Below are positions 11,857 to 19,300 of a DNA stretch of 34,234 nucleotides, piece by piece (position 1 is the first letter of the stretch; each line of letters starts with the position of its first letter). This DNA is from Massilia glaciei (GTDB lineage Bacteria > Pseudomonadota > Gammaproteobacteria > Burkholderiales > Burkholderiaceae_D). The position numbers and the translations under genes were made by a program. Under the pieces are notes generated by a model. The model did not search any database, was not told where the DNA came from, and worked only from the letters and a program-made list of their open reading frames with translations. Location: assembly GCF_003011895.2 (NCBI RefSeq), contig NZ_PXWF02000275.1, forward strand, positions 1 through 34,234, given 5' to 3'.

Positions 11857-11872
11857 TCCACTCCGTTTGCAA
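11845..11872 (-). promoter_or_regulatory. Probable promoter of the RND operon
   Basis: On the minus strand TTGCAA (11872–11867) is 16 bp from a perfect TATAAT (11850–11845), about 90 bp upstream of the adaptor GTG. The -35 hexamer is self-complementary and also serves the divergent hpnC promoter candidate. Confidence 0.55.
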
Positions 11873-11894
11873 ATGACTTTTGCGTCATTAAAAT
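11867..11894 (+). promoter_or_regulatory. Probable promoter of hpnC
   Basis: TTGCAA (11867–11872) is 16 bp from TAAAAT (11889–11894). The predicted start lies about 12 bp before the hpnC ATG. The spacer contains the inverted repeat aatgac-N6-gtcatt (11872–11889). An identical aatgacttt also occurs at 11826–11834. Confidence 0.5.
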
Positions 11895-11912
11895 GATGCC
11901 TTTTGAAAAACC

Positions 11913-12722
11913 ATGCCTGTAGAACATTACGAGAACTTTCCGGTGGCATCCTTCCTGCTGCCGCGCCGCCTGGTGCCGGCGGTCGAGGCGATCTACGCCT
12001 TCGCCCGCAGCGCCGACGACCTCGCCGACGAGGGCGACGCCCAGCCCGCCGAACGGCTCGCCGCGCTGCTCGCCTACGAGGACGCGCTGGGCCGGATCGA
12101 ACGGGGCGAACCCGACACCGACCCCATGTTCACGCGGCTGGCCTTTGTCATCGGCCAGTACAAGCTGCCGCTGCGCCCGTTCCGCGACCTGCTGTCGGCC
12201 TTCAAGCAGGATGTGGTTACCAAGCGCTACAACGACTTCGACGCCCTGCTCGACTATTGCGCGCGCTCGGCCAACCCGGTCGGGCTGCTCATGCTCTGCC
12301 TGTACGGCGTGGCCGACGAGGCCAATGTGCGCGACTCGGACGCCATCTGCTCGTCGCTGCAACTGATAAATTTCCTGCAAGATGTCGCGATCGACCGCGA
12401 AAAGGACCGGATCTACATTCCACTCGACGATTTGGCGCGGCACGGGGTCGACCCGGCGCAACTCGACGCCGAACAGGTCGACGTGGCGTGGCGCGCGCTG
12501 ATGGGTTTCGAGGTTGCGCGCGCGCGCGCGATGATGGTCGGCGGCGCCGCGCTGGCGCTGCGCCTGCCCGGGCGCATCGGCTGGGAGCTGCGACTGGTGG
12601 TCCAGGGCGGGCTGCGCATCCTCGAGGCGATCGAATTGGCCGGCTACGACGTGTTCCGGCACCGCCCCAAGCTCGGCAAGCGCGACTGGATCGTGGTGAT
12701 CTGGCGCGCACTGCGCATGTAG
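11913..12722 (+). CDS. hpnC: Hydroxysqualene synthase HpnC
   Basis: HpnC is a trans-isoprenyl diphosphate synthase of the squalene/phytoene family. In the bacterial three-enzyme route it converts presqualene diphosphate to hydroxysqualene. The 269-residue protein is all-helical. The first aspartate motif is SADDLADE (Asp35, Asp36, Asp39). The second is NFLQDVAIDREKDR at 153–166. These bind the magnesium-diphosphate of the substrate. HpnC rather than HpnD is assigned because it comes first in the hpnC-hpnD-hpnE order and begins VEHYENFPVAS, typical of the family. It starts a plus-strand cluster divergent from the efflux operon. The next gene is 144 bp away and may have its own promoter. Confidence 0.92.
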   Translation: MPVEHYENFPVASFLLPRRLVPAVEAIYAFARSADDLADEGDAQPAERLAALLAYEDALGRIERGEPDTDPMFTRLAFVIGQYKLPLRPFRDLLSAFKQDVVTKRYNDFDALLDYCARSANPVGLLMLCLYGVADEANVRDSDAICSSLQLINFLQDVAIDREKDRIYIPLDDLARHGVDPAQLDAEQVDVAWRALMGFEVARARAMMVGGAALALRLPGRIGWELRLVVQGGLRILEAIELAGYDVFRHRPKLGKRDWIVVIWRALRM

Positions 12723-12800
12723 TAAAGCGGCGGCGCTCCCGCAGTTTGGGATCAACTCGGGCACAACAGCGGCACAAAAGCACGCCAAAACGCGCCGCTT

Positions 12801-12829
12801 TTGCCTCCGGGCCGCTCGGGCACTATAGA
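12801..12829 (+). promoter_or_regulatory. Probable internal promoter upstream of hpnD
   Basis: TTGCCT (12801–12806) is 17 bp from TATAGA (12824–12829) in the hpnC–hpnD gap. The predicted start lies about 30 bp before the hpnD ATG. It would let hpnD-hpnE be expressed apart from hpnC. Confidence 0.55.
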
Positions 12830-12866
12830 ATAGCGGCTTCGCATCGACCACCTTGCACTTTTGAAC

Positions 12867-13700
12867 ATGTCCCCCGACGAATACTGCCAACAAAAAACCG
12901 TCCAGAGCGGCTCGAGCTTCTACTACAGTTTCCTGTTCCTGCCGCCCGAGCGGCGCCGCGCGATCACCGCGCTGTACGCGTTTTGCCGGGAAGTGGACGA
13001 CACGGTCGACGAATGCACGGACCAGTCGATCGCCCGCATCAAGCTGGCGTGGTGGCGCACCGAGGTGCAGGCCATGTACAAGGGCAACCCGACCCACCCC
13101 ACGATGCAGGCCCTGCAGCCGCACCTCGCCGTCTACAATCTCGAGGAAAAACACCTGCAGGCGATCATCGACGGCATGGAGATGGACCTCGACCAGACCC
13201 GCTACCTCGACTACCCCGCGATGCAGCGCTATTGCTGGCACGTGGCGAGCGTGGTCGGCATTTTGTCGGCCAGCATTTTCGGGGTGACCGACCCGAAGAC
13301 GCTCGAGTACGCCGAGAAGCTGGGCCTGGCCTTCCAGCTCACCAACATCATCCGCGACGTCGGCGAGGACGCGCGCAAGGGCCGCATCTACCTTCCCGTC
13401 AACGAGCTGCAGCAATTCGAGGTGACCGCGGCCGACCTGCTCAACGCGCGCCACAGCGAGCGCTTTGAAAACCTGATGCGCTTCCAGGTCGCGCGCGCCC
13501 AGAAGGTCTACGACGAGGCCTTCGCGCTGCTGCCCAAGCAGGATCGGCGCGCCCAGCGCCCGGGACTGATGATGGCCGCGATCTACCGCACCGTGCTCGA
13601 GGAGATCGAGCGCGACGGCTACCAGGTGCTCAAGCAGCGCACCTCGCTGACGCCGCTGCGCAAACTCTGGCTGGCCTGGAAGACCTACGTCCGTGGTTAA
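12867..13700 (+). CDS. hpnD: Presqualene diphosphate synthase HpnD
   Basis: HpnD joins two farnesyl diphosphates into presqualene diphosphate, the first committed step to squalene. The 277-residue protein starts MSPDEYCQQKTVQSGSSFYYS. A TTG codon two residues upstream is less likely. The first Asp motif REVDDTVDE has Asp44, Asp45 and Asp48. The second, TNIIRDVGEDARKGRIYLP, has Asp164 and Asp168. Both are complete. It is a clear paralogue of the HpnC encoded just upstream. Its last 8 bp overlap the GTG start of hpnE, so the two are translationally coupled. Confidence 0.93.
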   Translation: MSPDEYCQQKTVQSGSSFYYSFLFLPPERRRAITALYAFCREVDDTVDECTDQSIARIKLAWWRTEVQAMYKGNPTHPTMQALQPHLAVYNLEEKHLQAIIDGMEMDLDQTRYLDYPAMQRYCWHVASVVGILSASIFGVTDPKTLEYAEKLGLAFQLTNIIRDVGEDARKGRIYLPVNELQQFEVTAADLLNARHSERFENLMRFQVARAQKVYDEAFALLPKQDRRAQRPGLMMAAIYRTVLEEIERDGYQVLKQRTSLTPLRKLWLAWKTYVRG

Positions 13701-15048
13701 ACCAGCATCCCGCGTCGCCGTCGTCGGCTCCGGCTGGGCTGGCTGCGGCGCCGCCGTCGAACTGGCGCGCGCCGGCTGCAAGGTCACCGTGTTTGAGGCC
13801 GCGCGCAGCCTCGGCGGGCGCGCACGCGGGGTGATGCTGCGCGACGTCATGCTCGACAACGGCCAGCACATCATGCTCGGCGCCTACAACGAGACGCTGC
13901 GCCTGCTGCGCCACGTCGGCATCGAACCGAAGCAGGCCCTGCTCAACCTGCCACTGCAGATGCGCTACGCGCCCGGTTCCGGCGGCATGGATTTCGTCGC
14001 GCCGCGCCTGCCGGCGCCGCTGCACCTGCTGGTGGCGCTGCTGCGCGCAAAGGGCCTCGTGCGCGAAGACAAGATGTCGCTGGCGCGCTTTTCCAGCACC
14101 GCGCGCTGGATGGGGTGGCGCCTCGACACCGACTGCAGCGTCAGCGAACTGCTCGACCGTTTCGACCAGACCGAGCGCTTGGTGAAACTGATGTGGCGCC
14201 CGTTGTGCCTGGCCGCGCTCAACACGGCGCCCGAACGCGCCTCGGCGCAGGTGTTTTTAAACGTGCTCAAGGACAGCCTCGGCGCCGGCCGCGCCGCCTC
14301 CGACATGCTGCTGCCGAAACGCGACCTTGGCAGCCTGTTTCCCAAAGCCGCCGCCGCCTATGTCGAACGACACGGCGGGCTGGTTCACCTCGGCGCCAAA
14401 GTCGAGCGCATCACGCCACTGGCGCGCAGCTGGCGGATCGAGGCGAGCGGCAGCGCCCTGGGCGGAGAGCCCGGCGGCGCTTACGACGCCGTGGTGCTGG
14501 CCACCGCGCCGCACGCCACCGGCGCCCTGCTCGCCGACCTGGAGCTGGACACGGTCAGCGCGCAACTGGCCGCGTTCTCGTACGAGCCGATCACCACCTG
14601 CTACCTCCAATACAGCGCCGGCACCACCCTGGCGCTGCCGTTCTACGCCCTGATCGACGACGGCGCGCGCGGCCACTGGGGCCAGTTCGTGTTCGACCGC
14701 GGCCAGCTCGACGCGGCGCAGATGGGGCTGCTCGCGGTCGTCATCAGCGCCTCGGGCGAGGCGGCCGCGCTGGGCCGCGAGGCGCTGGAGCTGGCCATCG
14801 CCGGCCAACTGGCCGGGGTGTTCGGCCGGCCTGAACTGGCCACGCCCGAATGGAGCGAGCTGATCACCGAAAAGCGCGCGACCTTCGCCTGCACCCCGGC
14901 GCTGGCGCGGCCGGCCAACGCGAGCGGGCTGCCCGGGCTGGTGCTGGCCGGCGACTACACCGCCGGCGACTACCCGGCCACGCTCGAATCGGCGGTGCGC
15001 AGCGGCATCCTGGCGGCCAAGGCCGTATTGCGCGATGCGCGCGGCTGA
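13693..15048 (+). CDS. hpnE: Hydroxysqualene dehydroxylase HpnE
   Basis: HpnE is a flavoprotein that reduces hydroxysqualene to squalene. The 451-residue protein has an N-terminal FAD-binding Rossmann fold, VAVVGSGWAGCGAAVELARAG (GxGxxG at Gly12, Gly14, Gly17), with the ribose-binding acid in VFEA and a GGRARG segment. The C-terminal FAD signature GLVLAGDYTAGDYPATLESAVRSG is also present. It resembles phytoene-desaturase-type amine oxidases. The GTG at 13693 overlaps hpnD by 8 bp. It is the last hpn gene here; neither squalene-hopene cyclase nor later hopanoid genes follow, so the fate of the squalene is decided elsewhere. Confidence 0.92.
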   Translation: MVKPASRVAVVGSGWAGCGAAVELARAGCKVTVFEAARSLGGRARGVMLRDVMLDNGQHIMLGAYNETLRLLRHVGIEPKQALLNLPLQMRYAPGSGGMDFVAPRLPAPLHLLVALLRAKGLVREDKMSLARFSSTARWMGWRLDTDCSVSELLDRFDQTERLVKLMWRPLCLAALNTAPERASAQVFLNVLKDSLGAGRAASDMLLPKRDLGSLFPKAAAAYVERHGGLVHLGAKVERITPLARSWRIEASGSALGGEPGGAYDAVVLATAPHATGALLADLELDTVSAQLAAFSYEPITTCYLQYSAGTTLALPFYALIDDGARGHWGQFVFDRGQLDAAQMGLLAVVISASGEAAALGREALELAIAGQLAGVFGRPELATPEWSELITEKRATFACTPALARPANASGLPGLVLAGDYTAGDYPATLESAVRSGILAAKAVLRDARG

Positions 15049-15211
15049 GTAGCGCGCGTCGCGCCGCCGCTTGCTTGTTACTTTCCTAAAAAGTCCTGTA
15101 TTTGATCCGCCCAGCACGCCAAAAGTGCAGCCTGTCGCAATCCGATGGTTGCCCGTGGCGCGCTTGGGTAAAGTAGCACCATCGAAACAGGAATTGTAGA
15201 AAAGAAAAAAA

Positions 15212-15355
15212 GTGACCATCACCCTCGGATTGCGCGCACTCGGCCTTGTGGCTTTCGTTGCAGCCAGCACCACCGTGATCGTTGCACCACACTTATTCGG
15301 CGGCGCCTCGGCGAAGCCCGCACTTCATTCCGTCGCGGCCTTCGGCCACGCCTGA
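15212..15355 (+). CDS. Possible small exported peptide, 47 residues
   Basis: A short open frame starts at a GTG after an A-rich stretch. It encodes VTITLGLRALGLVAFVAAST followed by a second hydrophobic part and a short polar tail. This looks like a signal peptide or single membrane helix. It ends 22 bp before the DUF1700-type gene. Only an A-rich sequence, not a clear Shine-Dalgarno, precedes it, and no family is recognised. It could be a chance frame. Positions 15049–15211, between hpnE and this frame, show nothing recognisable. Confidence 0.35.
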   Translation: MTITLGLRALGLVAFVAASTTVIVAPHLFGGASAKPALHSVAAFGHA

Positions 15356-15377
15356 ACGCACTGATACGGAGCACGAC

Positions 15378-16181
15378 ATGGGCAAAATGGAATTTCTCGA
15401 CGCACTCAAGCGGGCCATGGCCGGACTGGCGCCCGAGTTGCAGGCCAAGACACTGGCCTACTACGAGCAGCGTTTCGTCGACGGCGAGGCCGCCGGCCGC
15501 GACGAACAGGATATCGCCAGGGAATTCGGCGATCCGAAGCAGATCGCGATGACGCTGCGCGCCAACACCCACATGAAGGCCTTCGAACAGGCCCGGAACC
15601 CGGCCAACTTCGTGCGCATGCTGTTCTCGGCGCTCGGTTTGCTGATCTTTAACCTGTTCATGCTGGTGCCGGCCATAGTCTACGCCGCCCTGCTCACGGC
15701 CATGTTCGCCGCCGCGCTCGGCCTGTACGTGGGCGGCATCGCCATCACCGCGAGCGGCTTGTCGGGCGCCAACGAGCTCGTGCTCGACGGCCCGATGCGC
15801 CACCTCGTGGTCAACGACGGGGGCGAGCCGGTCGGCGACGGCTCGCAAACCCGGATCACGATCGACGAGATGGGCATCCGCGTCAAGACCGAGAAGTCGG
15901 CCCATTCGGCGCATTCGGAACACGGCGCCGCCGCGGACGAGGCCGACGCCGCCGCCAACAAGCGCAACACGATCATCAACGCCGAGCGCCTGGCCAACCG
16001 CGGCATCCACATCACGACCGGCATGGACAGCGATTCGCGCGCCGCCCAGACCGCTTTGGGCTTGGCGACGCTGCTGGGCGGCATCATCTTGTTGCTCCTG
16101 TGCCTGGTGGTGTCGCGTTACACGCTGATCGGCATCAAACGTTACGTCCAAATGAATATATCCCTGATCAAGGGAAACTGA
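15378..16181 (+). CDS. DUF1700-type membrane protein
   Basis: This 267-residue protein starts MGKMEFLDALKRAMAGL after GGAG at good spacing. Residues 1–60 form the helical region typical of DUF1700/HAAS proteins, including the motif DEQDIAREFGDPKQIA. Two or three membrane helices follow (about 75–130). A soluble, charged stretch then contains a His/Ser/Ala-rich segment. A last membrane helix (LGGIILLLLCLVV) lies near the C-terminus. The biochemical role of the family is not established. Its members often sit beside a PadR regulator and a beta-helix DUF4097/DUF2807 protein. The latter follows 17 bp downstream, but no PadR gene is present. Confidence 0.75.
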   Translation: MGKMEFLDALKRAMAGLAPELQAKTLAYYEQRFVDGEAAGRDEQDIAREFGDPKQIAMTLRANTHMKAFEQARNPANFVRMLFSALGLLIFNLFMLVPAIVYAALLTAMFAAALGLYVGGIAITASGLSGANELVLDGPMRHLVVNDGGEPVGDGSQTRITIDEMGIRVKTEKSAHSAHSEHGAAADEADAAANKRNTIINAERLANRGIHITTGMDSDSRAAQTALGLATLLGGIILLLLCLVVSRYTLIGIKRYVQMNISLIKGN

Positions 16182-16198
16182 TTGAAACTGGAGCCATC

Positions 16199-17008
16199 AT
16201 GCGTACCTTAATCAAAATCGGCTTCGGCCTGCTGTTGCTCGCCTTTGTGTTGATCGGCCTGACCTACAGCATGTTGCGCGCCCAGGGCATCAGCGGCCCG
16301 TCGAACCGCGAAGGCCGCACCATCACCAGCGACACCCGCACCCTCGGGCCGGGCGTGCGCACCGTCAGCCTGAACGGGCCGATCGACATGACCTTGCGCC
16401 AGGGGCCGGTCGGCTCGCTCGTGGTGCGTGGCGAGAAGCGCCTGATCGACCATGTGGTCACCACGCAGGACGACGGCGAACTGCGCATCACGATCAAGGG
16501 CATGCTGATGCACCACCGCACCCCGCTGCAACTGGTGCTGGTGCTGCCTTCGATCGAGGGCGTGCAAGTCAAAGGCAGCGGCGACAGCACCGTCAACGGC
16601 TTCAGCGGCGAGCACCTCGACGTCCAGTTGCGTGGTTCCGGCTCGGTCAAGGTCAACGGCCGCTTCAAGGATGTGACGGCCGAAATGACCGGCAGCGGCG
16701 ACCTCGATGTGAGCGCGGGAAATTGCGACCAGTTGAACGGCCAGTTGCGCGGCTCGGGCAAGCTGACCGTGGTCGGCGCCTGCACCACGCTCGACGCCAA
16801 TCTGACCGGCTCGGGCGACCTCGATGCGCGCCACCTGACGGTGCAACAGGCGACTGTCAAACTGCAAGGTTCAGGGACCGCGGTCCTGCAGGCGGTCGAG
16901 TCGGTCGACGTGACGCTGCGCGGCAACGGCGACGTCATCGTCCACGGCAAGCCCGCGGAGCGCAACGTCAGCCGCACCGGCTCGGGCGAGGTCGTGTTCA
17001 AGGAATAG
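16199..17008 (+). CDS. Membrane-anchored GIN-domain (DUF2807-like) protein
   Basis: This 269-residue protein has an N-terminal membrane anchor (about 5–25) and a soluble part of repeated short beta strands. GSG or GNG turns recur at residues 126, 146, 165, 185, 204, 224, 242 and 261, spaced 18–20 residues apart. That is the signature of a right-handed beta-helix as in DUF2807 'head GIN' proteins. The start at 16199 follows GGAG. It lies 17 bp after the DUF1700-type gene and is very probably co-transcribed. The N-terminal anchor without a cleavage site suggests a periplasm-facing protein. The partner or ligand is unknown. Confidence 0.75.
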   Translation: MRTLIKIGFGLLLLAFVLIGLTYSMLRAQGISGPSNREGRTITSDTRTLGPGVRTVSLNGPIDMTLRQGPVGSLVVRGEKRLIDHVVTTQDDGELRITIKGMLMHHRTPLQLVLVLPSIEGVQVKGSGDSTVNGFSGEHLDVQLRGSGSVKVNGRFKDVTAEMTGSGDLDVSAGNCDQLNGQLRGSGKLTVVGACTTLDANLTGSGDLDARHLTVQQATVKLQGSGTAVLQAVESVDVTLRGNGDVIVHGKPAERNVSRTGSGEVVFKE

Positions 17009-17044
17009 GCGAGGAGCCAGGCTAGGCGTAGCCGCTCGGCGGCG

Positions 17045-17056
17045 CATGCCGGCATG
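17045..17056. repeat. Palindrome between convergent genes
   Basis: catgccggcatg is a 12-bp perfect palindrome in the 83-bp gap between the GIN-domain gene and the flavoprotein gene, which converge here. No T-run is attached, so a terminator role is uncertain. Confidence 0.35.
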
Positions 17057-17091
17057 ACCTCCAGCACGACCTGTTGCGCCGGCGCGCTGTT

Positions 17092-18366
17092 CTAAGTGAT
17101 TGCGCCGCGCCCGTCCGCTTCGCGCCCGGCCTCGAGCCACGCGAGCGCGCCCCGCCCCGCCGCGCGCCCGCTTGCCAGGCAGGCCGTGAGCAAATAACCG
17201 CCCGTCGGCGCCTCCCAGTCGACCATCTCTCCGGCCACGAACAGGCCCGGCACGTCCCGCAACATCGACGTCGCCGGGTCGATCGCCTCGAAGCGCACCC
17301 CGCCCGCACTGCTGATGGCCTCGTCGATCGGGCGCGCGCGCCTGAGCACCAGCGGCAATCGCTTGATGGCGCCGGCCAGTTGCACGGGATCGGAAAATTG
17401 TTCCGCCGACAGGCATTCACGCAGCAGGCCCGACTTGACGCCCTTGAGCCCGAGCCGGCTTTGCAGGTGGCTCGACATCGAGCGCGCCCCGCGCGGGCGC
17501 GTCACTTCGGCCGCGACCCGTTCGGCGCTGAAGTCGGGCGCGAGGTCGAGGTGGACCGTGGCGCTGCCGTTGGCGGCGATCTGATCGCGCAGCGCGGCCG
17601 ACATCGCATAGATCAGACTGCCTTCGACGCCGCCCGCAGTGACCACGAACTGGCCCTGCCGGCGCACGCTCGCGCCGTCGGCGTCGGTCCAGCAGACGGC
17701 CACGGTGGTCAGGGGCGCGCCGGCGTGGCGGCTGCTGAAGTGCGCGCTCCAATCGGTGTCGAAGCCGCAATTGGACGGCAGCAGCGGCGCCAGCGCCACC
17801 GACCGCGACGCCAGCAGCGGCATCCAGGCGCCGTCGGAGCCGAGCCGGGCCCAGCTCGCGCCGCCCAGCGCGAGGATCACCGCGTCGGCCCGCACGCTTG
17901 TTTCGCCGTCGGGGCCGGCCAGCAGCAAGGCGTCGCCACGCCAGCCGAGCCAGCGGTGGCGCATATGGAAGCGCACGCCCGATTCGCGCAGGCGGTGCAG
18001 CCACGCGCGTAGCAGGGGCGCCGCCTTCATTTCGGTCGGAAACACCCGGCCCGAGCTGCCGATGAAGGTCTCGACCCCGAGCCCGTGGATCCACTCGCGC
18101 ACCGCTTGCGGCTCGAATGGCGCGAGCCAGGCCGCCACCTCGGGCGCGCGGGCGCCGTAGCGCGCGACGAAATCGGCATACGGCTCGGAATGGGTGATGT
18201 TCATGCCGCCCTTGCCCGCCAACAGGAATTTGCGCCCAACCGACGGCATCGCGTCGTAGAGGTCGACGCGCACGCCCGCCAGGCTGAGCACTTCGGCGGC
18301 CATGAGGCCGGCCGGACCGCCACCGATGACGGCCACGCGGGTGGGTTGGGCAATGCTTGTTGTCAT
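17092..18366 (-). CDS. BaiN/HI0933-like FAD-dependent flavoprotein
   Basis: This 424-residue protein is a predicted NAD(P)/FAD-dependent oxidoreductase of the HI0933/BaiN superfamily. It appears closest to the TIGR03862 (PP_4765-type) group. The N-terminal dinucleotide fold is VAVIGGGPAGLMAAEVLSLAG (Gly15, Gly17, Gly20) with an acidic residue in DLYDA. The family motif GRKFLLAGKGGMNITHSE follows. The C-terminal FAD motif is PGLFVAGEMVDWEAPTGGYLLTACLASGR. The substrate is unknown. It is a single gene on the minus strand, with the UPF0145 gene starting divergently 156 bp away. Its ATG at 18366 is the first in frame with the fold. Confidence 0.88.
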   Translation of the reverse strand: MTTSIAQPTRVAVIGGGPAGLMAAEVLSLAGVRVDLYDAMPSVGRKFLLAGKGGMNITHSEPYADFVARYGARAPEVAAWLAPFEPQAVREWIHGLGVETFIGSSGRVFPTEMKAAPLLRAWLHRLRESGVRFHMRHRWLGWRGDALLLAGPDGETSVRADAVILALGGASWARLGSDGAWMPLLASRSVALAPLLPSNCGFDTDWSAHFSSRHAGAPLTTVAVCWTDADGASVRRQGQFVVTAGGVEGSLIYAMSAALRDQIAANGSATVHLDLAPDFSAERVAAEVTRPRGARSMSSHLQSRLGLKGVKSGLLRECLSAEQFSDPVQLAGAIKRLPLVLRRARPIDEAISSAGGVRFEAIDPATSMLRDVPGLFVAGEMVDWEAPTGGYLLTACLASGRAAGRGALAWLEAGREADGRGAIT

Positions 18367-18521
18367 GCGAGTGGGCCCGGCTGGCCGGGGAGTTTTTGCG
18401 CAAGCAGCATTGTATGCCAGTTGCCCGGGGCCGGAATGGCTTGATTATAGGCAATGCTGTCAAAACGAAATGATTCGGCTTACAATCGGGCGTTGTCCCA
18501 CCACCCACAAAGGAATGCCCC

Positions 18522-18836
18522 ATGTTCATGACCAATATCGAAACCGTCCCCGGCAAGTCCATCACCGTCTGTCACGGCGTCGTTTCGGGCAGCACCGTTC
18601 GCGCCAAGCACGTGGGCCGCGACATCATGGCCGGGCTCAAGAACATCGTCGGCGGCGAGCTCAAAGGCTATACCGAGTTGCTCGAGGAGTCGCGCGAGGC
18701 GGCGATCGCGCGCATGAAATCGCAGGCCGCGCAAATGGGCGCCAACGCGATCGTCAACGTCCGCTTCTCGACCTCGGCGGTGGCCGCCGGCGCCGCCGAG
18801 ATCTACGTCTACGGCACCGCCGTCACCGTGGGCTAG
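18522..18836 (+). CDS. UPF0145 (YbjQ-like) protein, soluble
   Basis: This 104-residue protein matches the YbjQ/UPF0145 family, small pentameric beta/alpha proteins whose role is not settled. Recognisable parts are SGSTVRAKHVGRDIMAGLKNIVGGELKGYTELLEESREAAIARM and GANAIVNVRFSTS. The first of two nearby ATGs was chosen because AAAGGA lies 7 nt before it. There is no signal peptide or membrane segment. A second UPF0145 gene starts 6 bp downstream and a metalloprotease gene follows, so it heads a three-gene unit. The length is normal for the family. Confidence 0.9.
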   Translation: MFMTNIETVPGKSITVCHGVVSGSTVRAKHVGRDIMAGLKNIVGGELKGYTELLEESREAAIARMKSQAAQMGANAIVNVRFSTSAVAAGAAEIYVYGTAVTVG

Positions 18837-18842
18837 GCGGCG

Positions 18843-19298
18843 ATGGAACAACTTATTCCCTTATTATTTTGGGTCGTCCTGATCGTGCTCGGCTTCTTCT
18901 TCGGGCGCATCGCCGAGGCCAAGCACTACGCCTCGATCCACGCCCGCGAAAAGCAGTGGCTCGCGCTGCCGACCACGACCAGCAAGCACCCGATCGACGC
19001 GGCGCATCCGGTCGCGCGCGCCGAGCTCGTCACGGGCAGCGTGGTGGTCTCGGTCGACTACTTCAAGCGCGCGCTAGGCGTGCTGCGCGGCATCGTCGGC
19101 GGCCCCATGCAAGCCTACGAAACCCTGATCGACCGCGCGCGCCGCGAGGCCGTGCTGCGGCTCAAGGAAAGCTGCCCGGGCGCCAGCCAGATCATCAACT
19201 TGCGCCTTGACACGGCCTCGATCTCGGGCGGCGCCGAGGGCACGGTCGGCTCGGTCGAAGTGCTCGCATCTGGCACCGCGATCTACTTCGAGAAATAG
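18843..19298 (+). CDS. UPF0145 paralogue with N-terminal membrane anchor
   Basis: This 151-residue protein has one N-terminal membrane helix (LIPLLFWVVLIVLGFFFGRI, residues 4–23), a linker of about 40 residues, then a UPF0145 domain. The domain shows VSVDYFKRALGVLRGIVGGPMQAYETLIDRARREAVLRLKE and INLRLDTASI. It corresponds region by region to the soluble paralogue encoded 6 bp upstream. The anchor presumably holds the domain at the inner membrane, on the cytosolic side if the charged residues after the helix follow the positive-inside rule. No Shine-Dalgarno is seen; translation is probably coupled to the gene before it. Confidence 0.85.
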   Translation: MEQLIPLLFWVVLIVLGFFFGRIAEAKHYASIHAREKQWLALPTTTSKHPIDAAHPVARAELVTGSVVVSVDYFKRALGVLRGIVGGPMQAYETLIDRARREAVLRLKESCPGASQIINLRLDTASISGGAEGTVGSVEVLASGTAIYFEK

Positions 19299-19300
19299 GC

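Noticed and set aside
11790-13874. A 694-codon minus-strand frame across hpnC and hpnD
   Set aside because: Antisense shadow of two well-supported genes.
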